Shown here in pieces: positions 7,871-18,119 of a stretch of 64,000 nt of DNA. The notes under the pieces are model-generated. The model searched no databases, was not told the DNA's origin, and saw only the letters and a list, made by a program, of their open reading frames with translations. Source of the stretch: Actinernus sp. WN-2022 (lineage: Eukaryota > Cnidaria > Anthozoa > Actiniaria > Actinernidae). Within the stretch, counting starts at the first letter, position 1, and each line of letters opens with the position of its first letter. Location of the stretch: assembly GCA_030867875.1 (NCBI GenBank), contig JAOWCC010001634.1, positions 136,234,365 through 136,298,364 of the forward strand, read 5' to 3'. A program made the translations under genes and the position numbers.

Positions 7871-8935
7871 ATGTATAGATGCATGATGGATTCTAAACTT
7901 GCGAATATCTTCTATGGTCCTATGGGCTATTGGAAAGGTCACTCTGCAATTGACAAGCTATCGGTAGCATCGAAAGCATCAGAAGACGTAGCTAGGAGTT
8001 GGTTGGAAAAGCAATCTATATGGCAAGTATATCTACCACCACCAAAACACATTCCACGACCGCATTGGACTTTATCGAAACCAAATGAAGTCCACCAAGC
8101 TGATTTGATATTCTTACCACACGATCGACCTGGGCGTGGACGAAAGTTATACAAGTACGCTTTGGTGGTAATCGATGTGGCTTCTCGATACAAAGAAGCC
8201 GAACCTTTAGCGTCTAAAGACAGTGGCGAAGTTGCTGCGGCATTCGAACGAATCTATAAGCGTAGTCCACTCGAATGGCCAAAGACGTTGCAAGTAGACC
8301 CTGGTAGAGAATTCATGGGGCGTATGTCTGAAACGCTAGAACTACATGGTACGAAAGTTCAACGAGGCGAGGCTGGTAATCATAGAGCGCAAGGCTTCGT
8401 CGAACGAGCGAATAGAACACTAGCTGAGAGATTGTTTGGATATCAATATGCACAAGAGATGGTACTTACTTCGGAAGGATCAGATGCGCGTAGTAGAGAA
8501 TGGGTAGTTCGTTTACCAATGGTTATCAAAGCCCTGAACAGTGAGGTGACTCGACTTACAGGAAAGGAGCCTTCGAGTTCCGTAGTGACGCAGCAAGTAG
8601 ACCTAAAGACTCCTACATATTTGCGCACTGTTGGATTGAGAGAAGAGCGCCTACCATTCGATGTCTTAGTTCGATATCTCTACGCACCAGGAGAATTGGA
8701 AGGGGGTGAAAAACGTAGAGCTACTGATCCTGTGTGGAGTTTACAGATATACGCTATTTCGCGAAGTGTAGTATCTTCGGGACAGCCTGTGCTGTACTAC
8801 CTTGCGAAGCGAGAAGGGGAGAAGGACGCACCCAAACGTGGATTCGTTCGTGAAGAGCTACAAGTCGTTCCACCAGATACGGAACTACCACCAAGAGGTA
8901 TTCTATTCGTGCCTAGTGTAGCAACTCGTAAATGA
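7871..8935 (+). CDS. INT: Retroviral-type DDE integrase of Polinton, 354 aa
   Basis: Catalyses insertion of the element DNA into host chromosomes. The N-terminal 75 residues are helical (SVASKASEDVARSWLEKQ), as in other Polinton integrases. The rve core has the catalytic triad: Asp in HQADLIFLP (residue 78), Asp in LQVDPGREF (143) and Glu in GFVERANRTL (178), with 34 residues between the last two. A C-terminal domain containing KRRATDPVWSLQIYAISRSV and RGFVREELQVVP matches the usual SH3/chromo-like tail. ATGs occur at 7871, 7883 and 7886; the open frame extends to 7823 only through a TTG. The 3' end overlaps the convergent polymerase by 23 bp. The triad is intact. Confidence 0.92.
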   Translation: MYRCMMDSKLANIFYGPMGYWKGHSAIDKLSVASKASEDVARSWLEKQSIWQVYLPPPKHIPRPHWTLSKPNEVHQADLIFLPHDRPGRGRKLYKYALVVIDVASRYKEAEPLASKDSGEVAAAFERIYKRSPLEWPKTLQVDPGREFMGRMSETLELHGTKVQRGEAGNHRAQGFVERANRTLAERLFGYQYAQEMVLTSEGSDARSREWVVRLPMVIKALNSEVTRLTGKEPSSSVVTQQVDLKTPTYLRTVGLREERLPFDVLVRYLYAPGELEGGEKRRATDPVWSLQIYAISRSVVSSGQPVLYYLAKREGEKDAPKRGFVREELQVVPPDTELPPRGILFVPSVATRK

Positions 8936-11900
8936 AATCGTCCATGTCTAAGTCCTTATGTCCATAGGCTAACGTATCGATTCCATTATTATGGATCCAA
9001 CGCTTGGAGTCGAATGGTGAAAGGGATACCTTATTAATGTGCTGCCCATAGATGTGGTGGCCTTTCGATCGTAGTACATCCATCCCATGCCGGAAGGTTT
9101 TCTTAGAAAATAGCGACTCTTTGTACTGCTCGTGGCGGATGTGCTTCTTTACAACTACCTTGCGGATGCCTTTAGCCTTCCTTATGCCTTTCCCATCAGC
9201 CTCTAGGATAGAATACATCTTCGGTCGAAGGCCTACGTACTCAGCGATTGGGCGCCCGGCACACTCGTCCTTCATCTTTCCAAGGACTTTCTTGTTCGCT
9301 GTGCTATGTAGTGGATGCTCCTTAGGGTAGTCAGATGTGTCGTAGAGATCTTCGTGGGCAGCCATGTCGGCATACGCATCGTCTGTCTGGATCTCAAGTA
9401 GTAAACTGTCTGTGTCTGTATAGACTAGCTGGCATCGGTCTCCATACTGTCCAAGCAGTTGGTTGTAGTAGAAGTCGTACATCAGATGCTTTGAGAGGTC
9501 AAGAATGCTCATCCCCACGTAGACTGGGCGGTTCAAAGTCAGTCGACTCTTATGCATATGCAGGGCTGCCAAATCATCATCGAAGACGTTTGCCCGTGCG
9601 AAGGTTGGGCTGGCAATCAGACGTCTAAGTTTGTCCTCTTCGCTGGCACGCACTAGATCGACATTTACACGCTTGCGTAAGTTCTCCATGGTCTTGCCGA
9701 AGACGCTGTTGTTCATCAACTTGTACAGGTCCTTTTCGAAGTCACTAGTTGCATCTTTCCGGAGCTCAGTGTTCTTTCGGATATAAGGCTCCATCCATGG
9801 ACTTTGGTCAAATCGTAGCGCTCTGTGAATCTTCTTGAGATGCATGCCTAGGGATAGGTAAAGCTGTAGATTGCGGTAGTGGAGTACATACCGCTCTTTG
9901 TCGTGGAGGTTTGGTACAAGCTTTTCAACCTCTATCGATGTACCTTTGAGGTTGCACTGATATTCGGACATCCACTCCTTTGGGACCTTCATGCGCTCTG
10001 GTGCTAGCGGATAGGCATTGTGTGCGTTGTGGAGTTCTTGTGGGTATTCGAGATCCACCTCTAGTATGTAGCCCTTGGGGCTGTCGGATGGACAGTCCAC
10101 TATGGTATTGGTGAGTCCTCGAAGGTCCTCTACCCACCCGAAGCCTCCCGTTGGTAGTGGCTGACTCATCGCCCATCCATATAGGTTGTTGGCATCGAGG
10201 TACTGGATGTACGTCGTGGGCTTGGATTGGTCATGACACTCAACCAGAGGATTGTTGGCCTTGGCATGTCTCTTCGATACCATGGATATTCCACCACGTA
10301 GGCCTTTCTCTACGAAGAGATGCTGGTCATAGTCCACAAGCAGCTCGAGCTCCACACCTGTAGTTTTCAAGAGCGCATCCCAAGAGAGACCAGGGCTGGT
10401 GTAGTAGTGTGCAGGATCCAAGCCATACTGATGTAGACACGTTTCCCGAAAGGTCTCAAAGACATCTGCCAGAAGAAGCACATCGGTTCGGAGATATAGG
10501 TCGTGGTAATCTCCCATATTCTTACAGTCGAAGGCGCTCCAGACCCTCAGAGCGTGTTCGTAGTCCTCCTCGGAAATGCCTTCAGCTGATAGCTTGCTGT
10601 AGAAGTCGGCTTGTGGTGGAAGTGGATCTGCAAACCGATCCCAGCTATCCATATACTCATACGGATAGATGCCTTTTCGCAAAAGCAGGCTTTGCCGCTC
10701 TACACTAGGCTCATACAGAGCAGTAATCTGGAAGGCTTCTGGCTGGTTGGCTGACACCAGCTTGTCTAGGGATGCCAAGAGGAATTGAGCGCTGTCGATG
10801 AATCGCAATTGGCCTAGGGAGAACGACATGTACTTCTCCGTGTTATTGGGAATACATGTGATCTGTCCCTCCATCTTTGAAATAGCCTGCATTATTAGAT
10901 GTGAGTCGTAACCCCGCAAGTTGTGGAATACGACTGGTATGGTCGTGGTTTTGGGGTTCAACCGCAGCTTGAGGTTACAAGCATTGTGGGCTGCGCCTCT
11001 GTACTTGCCTGTATCGCGAACTGAGTCACCGTAGAGTGGCTCCTCACACAAATGACAGATGGTGGACGTATTATGGATCAAATCATCCTGGGGAGTCATA
11101 TTTATTGCTTTTGGGATCGTCAAAACTACCTTGATTTTCGATTCTTCTCGTTGCATCGCCTCCAGGAACCGTTCTGCGGCATCCAGACCTCTGTAAACGA
11201 CTGGAGGCTCTGTATGACCATCGCATCGCACCACGACGTAGCCAAAGCCACAAGCCACATGATGTTGCGTGTTCTGAGTGTTGCTCTTTGTGGGATCCAA
11301 CTCTGGTCCTGCGATCTTCGTGGTCAAAGCCTCAAAGTCAGCATAGATAACATACGGAGCTGGTAGCTGTCTGTGGTGGTTTTGGAAGGAGAGCTTGTTT
11401 TCGCCCTCTTTAGGCATTTCCACTCTCACGGCGGTTCCCCCTATACCTTGACACTCGGGCTTGTGGGCTTCAAGGAGGTCTTCTCGGCAGTACCCATGTA
11501 GGCATCGCTCGCAAAAGTGTTTCCTCCCGCGGTGTTTGCTATTACTGTAAAGGAGGCGGTTCAAGTCCTTAATCCAGGCATAGTGGTACTTCCCTGACTT
11601 CTCTATGAGCAGCATGTTGATGCGGTGGATGTCCCCACATTGCTTGCTAATCCTATAGACTACCACCACGCCTTTCTCCCAGCCGAAGACATTGATTGCA
11701 AGGTCGTTTCGCTTCTCAACCCTGCGAATCTGTGATATGGGGGTTGGCGCATCTATTCCTGTAAAGTCTAGATCATCCTCTATAGGATACTTCGACGTCC
11801 TCTGTGGGTGTTTCGCAACTGGAAACATTGCAGAGCGTAGTGTCCAACGAAAACAGTTGTCATCGTCGTTCCTTACATTTATCACGGCTTTCTTATTTGC

Positions 11901-12359
11901 AACTTCCGGAGGTAGTTCGATGAAGGATCCACCTCTCAGAGGTTGGTAGAGAGCGATGCTTAGCCAGAGCAGGATGATGTGGTCGACAACCCATCCAGAG
12001 CCTCTATTCGTCCACTTCTCGAGATGCTCTAGAATCGTTGGGATGACTCTGTCTAAGGCCTTATGAATCTCGTCGGTCTGCATGACGGTCTCCTGTTTAT
12101 GGCGCATCGTAGGGTTAGTAAACTCATTGCTACCGTCTGGATGGTCCTTCCTGAGCATCACCTTCAGAGCGAGTTGAAACTTCAAGCCACGTAGGTCATC
12201 GACTTCTTCCACCAGTTTCTGATGAATATCGTGGCGCGTGCCTTCTAGGAAGGCCCTTGGGTCAACACCTAGTTCGTGGCCCACGGGAACGTCCATCTGC
12301 CACCCACGTAGATACTTACCGATGGTATGATGGGTTCGCTCAAATGTGAGGTGTTCCAT
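8913..12359 (-). CDS. POLB: Protein-primed family B DNA polymerase of Polinton, 1148 aa
   Basis: Replicates the linear element from a terminal protein. In order: an N-terminal domain of about 280 residues that may include the terminal-protein region; a zinc-binding cluster CERCLHGY...HKPEC (about 283-305); exonuclease motif I YADFEAL (about 338); an exonuclease II-like HNLRGYDSHLIMQ; polymerase motif A DANNLYGWAMSQPLP (about 721); motif B LMNNSVFGKTMEN (about 880); and motif C YTDTDSLLLE (about 980). All catalytic aspartates are present. The ATG at 12,357-12,359 is the first in frame, and length is typical of Polintons. It runs convergent to the integrase. Confidence 0.95.
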   Translation of the reverse strand: MEHLTFERTHHTIGKYLRGWQMDVPVGHELGVDPRAFLEGTRHDIHQKLVEEVDDLRGLKFQLALKVMLRKDHPDGSNEFTNPTMRHKQETVMQTDEIHKALDRVIPTILEHLEKWTNRGSGWVVDHIILLWLSIALYQPLRGGSFIELPPEVANKKAVINVRNDDDNCFRWTLRSAMFPVAKHPQRTSKYPIEDDLDFTGIDAPTPISQIRRVEKRNDLAINVFGWEKGVVVVYRISKQCGDIHRINMLLIEKSGKYHYAWIKDLNRLLYSNSKHRGRKHFCERCLHGYCREDLLEAHKPECQGIGGTAVRVEMPKEGENKLSFQNHHRQLPAPYVIYADFEALTTKIAGPELDPTKSNTQNTQHHVACGFGYVVVRCDGHTEPPVVYRGLDAAERFLEAMQREESKIKVVLTIPKAINMTPQDDLIHNTSTICHLCEEPLYGDSVRDTGKYRGAAHNACNLKLRLNPKTTTIPVVFHNLRGYDSHLIMQAISKMEGQITCIPNNTEKYMSFSLGQLRFIDSAQFLLASLDKLVSANQPEAFQITALYEPSVERQSLLLRKGIYPYEYMDSWDRFADPLPPQADFYSKLSAEGISEEDYEHALRVWSAFDCKNMGDYHDLYLRTDVLLLADVFETFRETCLHQYGLDPAHYYTSPGLSWDALLKTTGVELELLVDYDQHLFVEKGLRGGISMVSKRHAKANNPLVECHDQSKPTTYIQYLDANNLYGWAMSQPLPTGGFGWVEDLRGLTNTIVDCPSDSPKGYILEVDLEYPQELHNAHNAYPLAPERMKVPKEWMSEYQCNLKGTSIEVEKLVPNLHDKERYVLHYRNLQLYLSLGMHLKKIHRALRFDQSPWMEPYIRKNTELRKDATSDFEKDLYKLMNNSVFGKTMENLRKRVNVDLVRASEEDKLRRLIASPTFARANVFDDDLAALHMHKSRLTLNRPVYVGMSILDLSKHLMYDFYYNQLLGQYGDRCQLVYTDTDSLLLEIQTDDAYADMAAHEDLYDTSDYPKEHPLHSTANKKVLGKMKDECAGRPIAEYVGLRPKMYSILEADGKGIRKAKGIRKVVVKKHIRHEQYKESLFSKKTFRHGMDVLRSKGHHIYGQHINKVSLSPFDSKRWIHNNGIDTLAYGHKDLDMDDFIYELLH

Positions 12360-12471
12360 AGTGGAAGAGATCGATATACAGTATAGTAATCATTTCTCTA
12401 ATAGGTTCTCAAGTTTGGATTTTTAGGTGTAAGAATGTCTAGTGACAATTTTTGGGCAACACTGTATATAT

Positions 12472-12607
12472 AGTAGTATGTGGAATGGGGGGTTCTGGAA
12501 AAACTTGGGAAAAAATTGGTGTAAGCAAGGGGGTGAGCGAAACGAACCCCCTTGCTTGCAACAATTTTTTTTCAAGGTGGGCCAGAACCCCCATTTTACA
12601 TACTACT
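12472..12607. repeat. 136-bp imperfect palindrome upstream of Polinton polymerase
   Basis: The left arm begins AGTAGTATGTGGAATGGGG and the right arm ends CCCCCATTTTACATACTACT. Arms of about 60 bp pair with roughly 85% identity by eye around a short loop near 12,535-12,547. It lies 113 bp upstream of the polymerase start. It may be the subterminal hairpin or terminal repeat of the Polinton, or a small foldback insertion. Confidence 0.7.
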
Positions 12608-13039
12608 CTTATTTACCACGATTTACGTCATCGTATGGTCAAAATTTGTTGTGGACTCACGAGGCGGCGAACAATATTAGAAAACGTACAAGGAAGTTTC
12701 GTTACAAAGCGTGACAGCTTTGAAAGAGCCAAACGTTGTCTACAAACTTTCTCGCGTCAGCACCATTGTCTGGACTCTCATTTACCACCGCACATCGACC
12801 AATCAGATCGCGAGATTACCGGCAATTGTGGTAAAAATGGATTTTTCATACAATACAATACAATCTTTATCTGCACACAGAGACTCGTATAATAATACCC
12901 TTCCCGAGAGCTGTAAAAATACAAATAGAATATGGGGTGTTTTATACATTTGTCACAACTGGGTACCGCGCTTTCTGCTTCGCAAACGAGAGTGAAGCAA
13001 TACAAAGGACTGCTTTATTCGCTTTATTCTCCCGCGACT
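12608..13039. other. Gene-free stretch right of the Polinton
   Basis: No supported gene. The sequence is AT-rich with stop codons in all frames apart from short chance ORFs. It contains neither an integrase attachment motif nor an obvious target duplication that I could match, since the left Polinton end is missing. Confidence 0.5.
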
Positions 13040-13250
13040 CTACCGACCACCTACCAACCACTTACCGCTTGACTACTTACCGATCGACCACTTACCGACC
13101 ACTTACCGATCGACCACTTAACGAGCACTTACCGATCGAGCACTTAATGACCACTTACCAACCACCTATATATCAACCACTTACCAATTCAACCACTTAC
13201 CGATCGACCACTTACCAACCACTTATATATCAACCACTTACTAACCACAT
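13040..13250 (+). repeat. Degenerate tandem repeat of ACCACTTACCGATCG type
   Basis: About 210 bp made of units such as ACCACTTACC, ACCGATCGACCACTT and ATATATCAACCACTT, arranged irregularly. The chance ORF through it is simply repeat translation (TTYR...PLT). It may be a subterminal repeat of the Polinton or an independent minisatellite. Confidence 0.75.
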
Positions 13251-13429
13251 TCACGGCTGGCAAATGAGGACGATAATAGTGACCGCTATATTTTCAAAAG
13301 TTTCCGACATAGAAGATTCAATTTTTATGGCAACGTTTAAAACGCTAAACAGAGCAATATTCGATAATTTAACGTAGACATCTTAATGACGTCACAATGA
13401 CGTTATTTTCCCATTTATAATTTTTGATA

Positions 13430-13677
13430 ATTTCGAATTCTCCACTTGCTGAGAACAAAGTAAACGAAAATGGAGAATAATGCATTAATGAGATGACGTC
13501 ACCTCAGGGTTTTACTTACGCGGCCATGGGTCAGGAAAGGTCAATTTTTCATCATTTCAAACAAGCGTAGAAAATAGAGTATTTCTGTAAACCAAAAATT
13601 GTTTTCGCAAAAGTACTTAAAACCTTTCACAGGTTCATAGCAATAAGAATTGCAAAGAGGGTTGGGAGCACTTTAAA
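13430..13677. mobile_element. Partial TTAA-type MITE copy (AGTGCCCC family)
   Basis: It shares long matches with the element at 60,207-60,727, including GGTCAGGAAAGGTCAA, CATTTCAAACAAGC and ATGACGTCACCTCA. The right end reads GGGAGCACTTTAAAG, a diverged form of the family terminus (AGGGGCACTTTAA). The left end is not clear. Confidence 0.6.
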
Positions 13678-14810
13678 GTCTCAATAATTGATTGAAATAA
13701 TACGCAATATTTCCCTTGAAGACTATCTATACACAGTTTGTTAATAATGTTTGTCATACATGTATGTCACCTGATATGTCATATTTGCTTCGATTTTAAC
13801 CATCCCACATGTGCCCGAGGGTCGTCAGTTCATATGAAAATCACTGAAAATAACTGTGTTCAGCCTGGACTGCCATAAAGGCCTCTCATCGTGATACATC
13901 CCCTTAACTTGTTCACTAGAGACGAAACGTAATGTGTGGATTTGATAAGACAGTTATTATAAAAAAAAAAATTATTGTAACAAAACATTTTGTATAATAA
14001 TTGATGCCTCTCCTGACGTCATGTAATTAGCATTTTGGATAGCGGCACATCATTCAAAGCAAGATATTATAATATTGTACCATCAATATACTATTCACTT
14101 GACGTAAAATTGATATCTAAAATAAAAAAAATAAGGTTCATAGGCACTTTAACACTAAATCAGGCTAGGAATCCATGCTAGTTTATAGAAACTTGGGAAA
14201 CAATTGATAATGATTTAAAACATACTAGCTCTGTATATATCTTAAAACAAAAAATGCTTTTCAATCGGTAACAAGTTTAAATTTTTACGGGTAAACTGTA
14301 AAACATTTCCATTCATCGAGCGTGAAGAATGATCAGTAGCGACAAGATATACGCGGATCCAAAAAGGTGGATCGAGGAGAGTCTAGTATACCGGACATTA
14401 CTCTCTTACAGGTTAGTGAAGGAGATGTCTATGAATTCTGCGGTTTGTTTGGCTGCCGAGAGGACAAAGGATAAAATCACGATATTTCGAAATTATACGA
14501 AAAATATGTTAAATATGCAGCGGTTGTTTATCCTCGGATGAATGAAGCTGATTTAAGGCCTTGGGCAAGATATGCTAATGTATCCGAGACTCATTCCACA
14601 CACTCCCTACTACACGAAATGTTTTTGTGAACTTCTGGAAGAGAGCTTCAACCCTGGTCAGTAACCTTATGTTATATGTCCGGTATACGAACAAAGTAAC
14701 ACAGGTAGTGATCAACTCGAAAGCATTTGCTACTTTGATTGCGGTGTACAAACACCTTAACATACGTTGTACTGTATGACTTCATTCCCTTCTTGAAAAT
14801 ATCTAAGATT
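13678..14810. other. Repeat-poor noncoding stretch
   Basis: AT-rich sequence without a supportable gene. The 70-codon ORF at 14,329-14,541 and the 62-codon ORF at 14,575-14,763 show no recognisable domain. A terminus-like GGCACTTTAACAC occurs near 14,140. Presumably intron or intergenic DNA downstream of the guanylate cyclase exons. Confidence 0.45.
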
Positions 14811-15365
14811 GTAGTTCACCACTAAATTTCTCACGATTGGATGGATGATCACGTAACGTGACGCGGATGCAAACTCAGACGTTATAGTTCACAACAAAAT
14901 TTTGGCTCGCGCTCATGGCCAAAAGCATTCACGTTGTCGTCCGCGGATGCAAACTATCAGGCGTTATAACCCATCATATATTTTCTCTCGCGCGTGATTG
15001 GTTGAATGCGTCACGTGACCCAACATTTTCTCTCCGCGAGCGGGAATTATCAGCGAATACACCCCCTGTGAGCGTATAAGCGCGCGTCAAAGAAAATATT
15101 TGAAGGATAATAACAACAATAACCTACATTATGGCGTCGAAATATGTCCTGATATTTGTCCTTGGTCATTATCTGATCCGAGAAGAGAACAGTTCCCGAG
15201 AGCGAACGAAATATCAGGGCATATTTCGACGCCACAAATAAGTTATTGTATTTTTATAGCTCACCACAAAATTTTGGCGCGCGCTCATTGGCTAAAGGCG
15301 ATCACGCGACGTAATAGTTGTAGTCCGCGGAGGCAAACTATCAGGCGATAGTACCCGCTGAGTAT
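14811..15365. repeat. Cluster of direct repeats (CACAAAATTTTGGC...GCGCTCA) with a nested palindrome
   Basis: Three related modules start near 14,812, 14,887 and 15,257, each with a TAGTTCACCACAAAATTTTG-like head, a GCGCGCTCATTGG-like centre and a CCGCGGATGCAAACTATCAG-like tail. Between them, 15,130-15,235 forms an inverted repeat whose outer arms read TGGCGTCGAAATATGTCCTG and its complement. Confidence 0.65.
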
Positions 15366-15404
15366 GAAAGACAATTTTGTGTTGAACAATAACGCAAATA
15401 GACT

Positions 15405-15775
15405 GTGTCTGTCTCGGAACTATCGGCTGATAGTTTCCCCTTGGAAATTTGATGTTCTTAAAACTAGCATAAAGCTTATATTTGTTTTAAGAAAATCAAA
15501 TTTCTGCGGGTAACTATCAGCTGATGGCCCCTCGACAGACACGCGCGCGCTCTATTGTTAAAATTGCTGCCCGGTGAGAGCGGCATATAATTTAGTGTTG
15601 AACAATAATGACACAGAGTGTTTTTGTCTCGACAGAGACTATCGTCTGATGATATCCCAAGTACATTTTATGTTCTTAAAACTAAATTATTAATCATAAT
15701 ATTTGTTTTGAGAACATCAATCAGTAAACATCAAATTGAGAACAGATATATAGTCCCTCGATAGAAACACTCAAA
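15405..15775. repeat. Two small foldback elements
   Basis: The first (about 15,405-15,550) pairs AACTATCGGCTGATAGTTTCC with AACTATCAGCTGATGGCC, and AAATTTGATGTTCTTAAAAC with its near complement. The second (about 15,600-15,775) has the same architecture with TTATGTTCTTAAAAC. Both look like copies of one MITE family. Confidence 0.6.
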
Positions 15776-15784
15776 TGTTTCATT

Positions 15785-16045
15785 ATTTATCAAACTCATT
15801 AATAATTCACGAAGCAAAAACAAGGGAACTTACTAAGCGATAACTGACCTGTAAATCTGATACAGATTTCGCCCTGATTTGCATAAACTTTTGCTTCGAT
15901 TTTCTCAGCCAAAATAGGTCGTATCGCTAAAATAACTAAAAACATGACTCTATACATCTAGACGGTTGATAAGTCAGATACAGAATTCGTGTCCGTGCTC
16001 AATGGGATTTACAAACTCTCGCTTTCAGCCCCTTCTCAGAATCAT
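15785..16045 (+). repeat. Dispersed repeat, inverted copy of 24,510-24,780
   Basis: Matches the 24.5-kb segment in opposite orientation: GAAGCAAAAACAAGGGAA, CTGATACAGATTTC, TTGCTTCGATTTTCTCAGCC and CAGATACAGAATTCGTGTCC all recur as complements. No coding capacity is seen. Probably a non-autonomous mobile element. Confidence 0.65.
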
Positions 16046-16312
16046 TAATAATTCATGAGATATTCATCCAATGAAGGGACTGTATTTGGTCACATGCATG
16101 GGTCTTGAAACCCGGTGAAACACTTGTTCGAAACGTCGTCAGGTGGATGCATCTTGACATCCAATGTGTTTGATGTGTTTGATCAGATCAACTCTAGTGA
16201 TCAATATTTCTTAACCATGATATTCATGAACCACTAACTACTTTATACTGATAAACTACAAGTAAGGAGTGAAGAAGTAAAGAACGACATAGAAAGAAGA
16301 AGTGTGCCTTCC

Positions 16313-16385
16313 CTGGAGCTCGAACCTCGACCCTTCCGACTGCTTGTACTAACTCAGTCTTGGCCAAAACACTACTGACTACGCT
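16313..16385 (-). ncRNA. tRNA-like sequence (possible SINE head)
   Basis: On the minus strand the segment has an A-box-like TAGCGTAGTCAGTAG and a B-box-like GGTTCGAGCTCC separated by about 40 nt, as in tRNA genes and tRNA-derived SINEs. I could not fold a complete, well-paired acceptor stem, so a SINE relic is more likely than a working tRNA gene. Confidence 0.35.
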
Positions 16386-17423
16386 AAAGAATAATAAGCC
16401 ATCTATGGAATAATTATATACAACAGTCAAACGGTAAACAACACTTGCTAATGATGTTTGACAAGAAACGTATTTAAATTTTCGGTGGAGCCATTCGCAT
16501 GAGAAGTAATTTGAAACACTCATTGTTCGTGTTTCATCAGGGGATCCAAATATTTCGAAAACAATAAAATCCTCTAGGCTACGCCGCTCGGGTTTCACTT
16601 TGTTTTCTCAATATTTGGAACCCCTGTTAAAACACTACAATTCGTGTTTGAAACAGTACTTTAAAACCTACTTAATAATTCATGAAGTAATTAGCCAACC
16701 TGAGGTCTCAATTTGAACCACGTGCAGTACTTTGAAACCCCATCAAAGCACTGCCTATATACAGGTACTTTGAAATCCTTTTGTAAGTCCAATGACTCAT
16801 GTTCTTCGAAAATAATTTCAAAGTACTGTAGGCAACAAAGGGAGGTCTCACGACTAATCACTGACTTCCCCAAGCAGTGAAAAATATCAATGTACAATAC
16901 CAGTTGATGCATACAGACCGTCTCTCCAATGTGGGACCTGTTTTTAGCCCACTGTCCTGACACTGCGCATGTTCGTGACCCAAACTATATTGCTAAACTA
17001 TGTGTTCATCAAATTTCACCCCAGGTTCTCAACACGTACGCCCACGACGTTCGATTACTTAAGTCAAACAAACTGAGTAACTCAGTATATGTAAATGTCA
17101 AGTAAAACCTACAAGCCTGAAACATCGAAACTCTATAAATGCATGAAGTTTTAAAATCATTTTGTTGCTTATCCCACAACCACCAAACGAGCATGAAATT
17201 ATTAAGTAGTTTTTGAAGTCGTTTAAAGACCTCCAATTCGGACTGGACGACATTTCAAAGTCCTCGCAATTCTCGGCTTCGCCTCGTACTGGAACTAATT
17301 GCGCGGACTCGGTCTTTAAACATTATGTAAAGTACGGCCACTCATTCTGTATCTATTATATATCTGCGTGTAAAAAGTGTAAAGTAAATTTGAAAAGTAG
17401 TTATTAGAAATATTTTACTATAC
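16386..17423. other. Intron or intergenic DNA 3' of the 17,424 exon
   Basis: No further receptor guanylate cyclase exon recognised. Several short segments repeat variants of TACTTTGAAACCC and AAAGTACTG, suggesting a degraded dispersed repeat near 16,610-16,830. Short ORFs here show no domain. Confidence 0.4.
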
Positions 17424-17698
17424 CTCAACAGAATCGGGCATAGTGTAGTTAAGACCTGCGAATTGTGGCATACGTCTGCGTACCGCCCTTTCAAATTCTT
17501 TGTGCTGCTCAGTATGACCTGGAACGTACACCCCAAGGTCCATCAACCCTTCGAAGGCTGCACACGCTTCAGCGTCTCTGCCGTCATCGCCCTTACAGCT
17601 CTCCCATAGCACCTCGAACGTAAAGAAAGCGTACTGGGATGATATCATACCGAGGTCGTACAGATTGAGCATGATTTTACGGATAGCCGAGCCGTAGG
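17424..17698 (-). CDS. Receptor guanylate cyclase exon 2, ligand-binding domain
   Basis: This is the second visible exon of a minus-strand gene whose first exon is 21,718-22,402. It encodes 91 residues of an ANF-receptor (type I periplasmic-binding-like) ectodomain, including AYGSAIRKIMLNLYDLGM, a FEVLWESCKGDDGRDAEAC segment with two cysteines, and VYVPGHTEQHKEFE. The acceptor is TATCTTGGCAG at the 5' side and the donor GAG|GTATAG at 17,422-17,423. The entry phase (2 nt) fits the 1-nt overhang of the upstream exon exactly. The protein is extracellular and should bind a peptide or other ligand. Transmembrane, kinase-homology and cyclase exons of this gene were not found to the left. Confidence 0.85.
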
Positions 17699-18119
17699 CT
17701 GCCAAGATAAAGACTGAAGAACAAAGAATAAGCAAAAAAAAGAACTGTAAATCTACTGACGGATTGTGAGAAATGCAACTATTTCAAATATTGTTCAGGC
17801 ATTGTGCAAATTCCATTGTATATCGGAATGTTGCAATATGAAGTATTTTAAAAAGGTGAAGCATGGACTTACCGATAATAAGGTTCAAGATTCTTTATGT
17901 TACACTATTTACAAATAAGTATGAAGTTTCACATAGGATTATAGGGGGGAAAAATGTACAATATAATGGTTTTACAAATGTAACAATTAGAATGTTGAAT
18001 ATTCTTGGAATGCATATTATATAGGGCAATGTTATTGAGAGGAAATTAGCCGTGGCTTACCTAAGCCGCGAACGATCCTATAAATGGGTAAAAAACTGAA
18101 TTCGCGGAAATGGAATCTA

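Larger units (their letters stand above)
1..12607. mobile_element. Maverick/Polinton (adintovirus-like) element, left end outside window
   Basis: The block encodes the diagnostic set of a Polinton: retroviral-type integrase, protein-primed family B DNA polymerase, A32-like packaging ATPase, double-jelly-roll major capsid protein and a penton-like minor capsid candidate, plus small membrane proteins. Genes are packed with little spacing and have no visible introns, unlike the host exons to the right. Structural genes occupy 110-7475, a repeat spacer 7476-7804, then convergent integrase and polymerase. All reading frames are long and open except the split gene at 1454-2970. The right boundary is uncertain: I place it provisionally at the palindrome 12,472-12,607 just upstream of the polymerase. 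No terminal inverted repeat can be proven, because the partner end is off-window. No adenain-like protease gene is seen. Confidence 0.93.
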
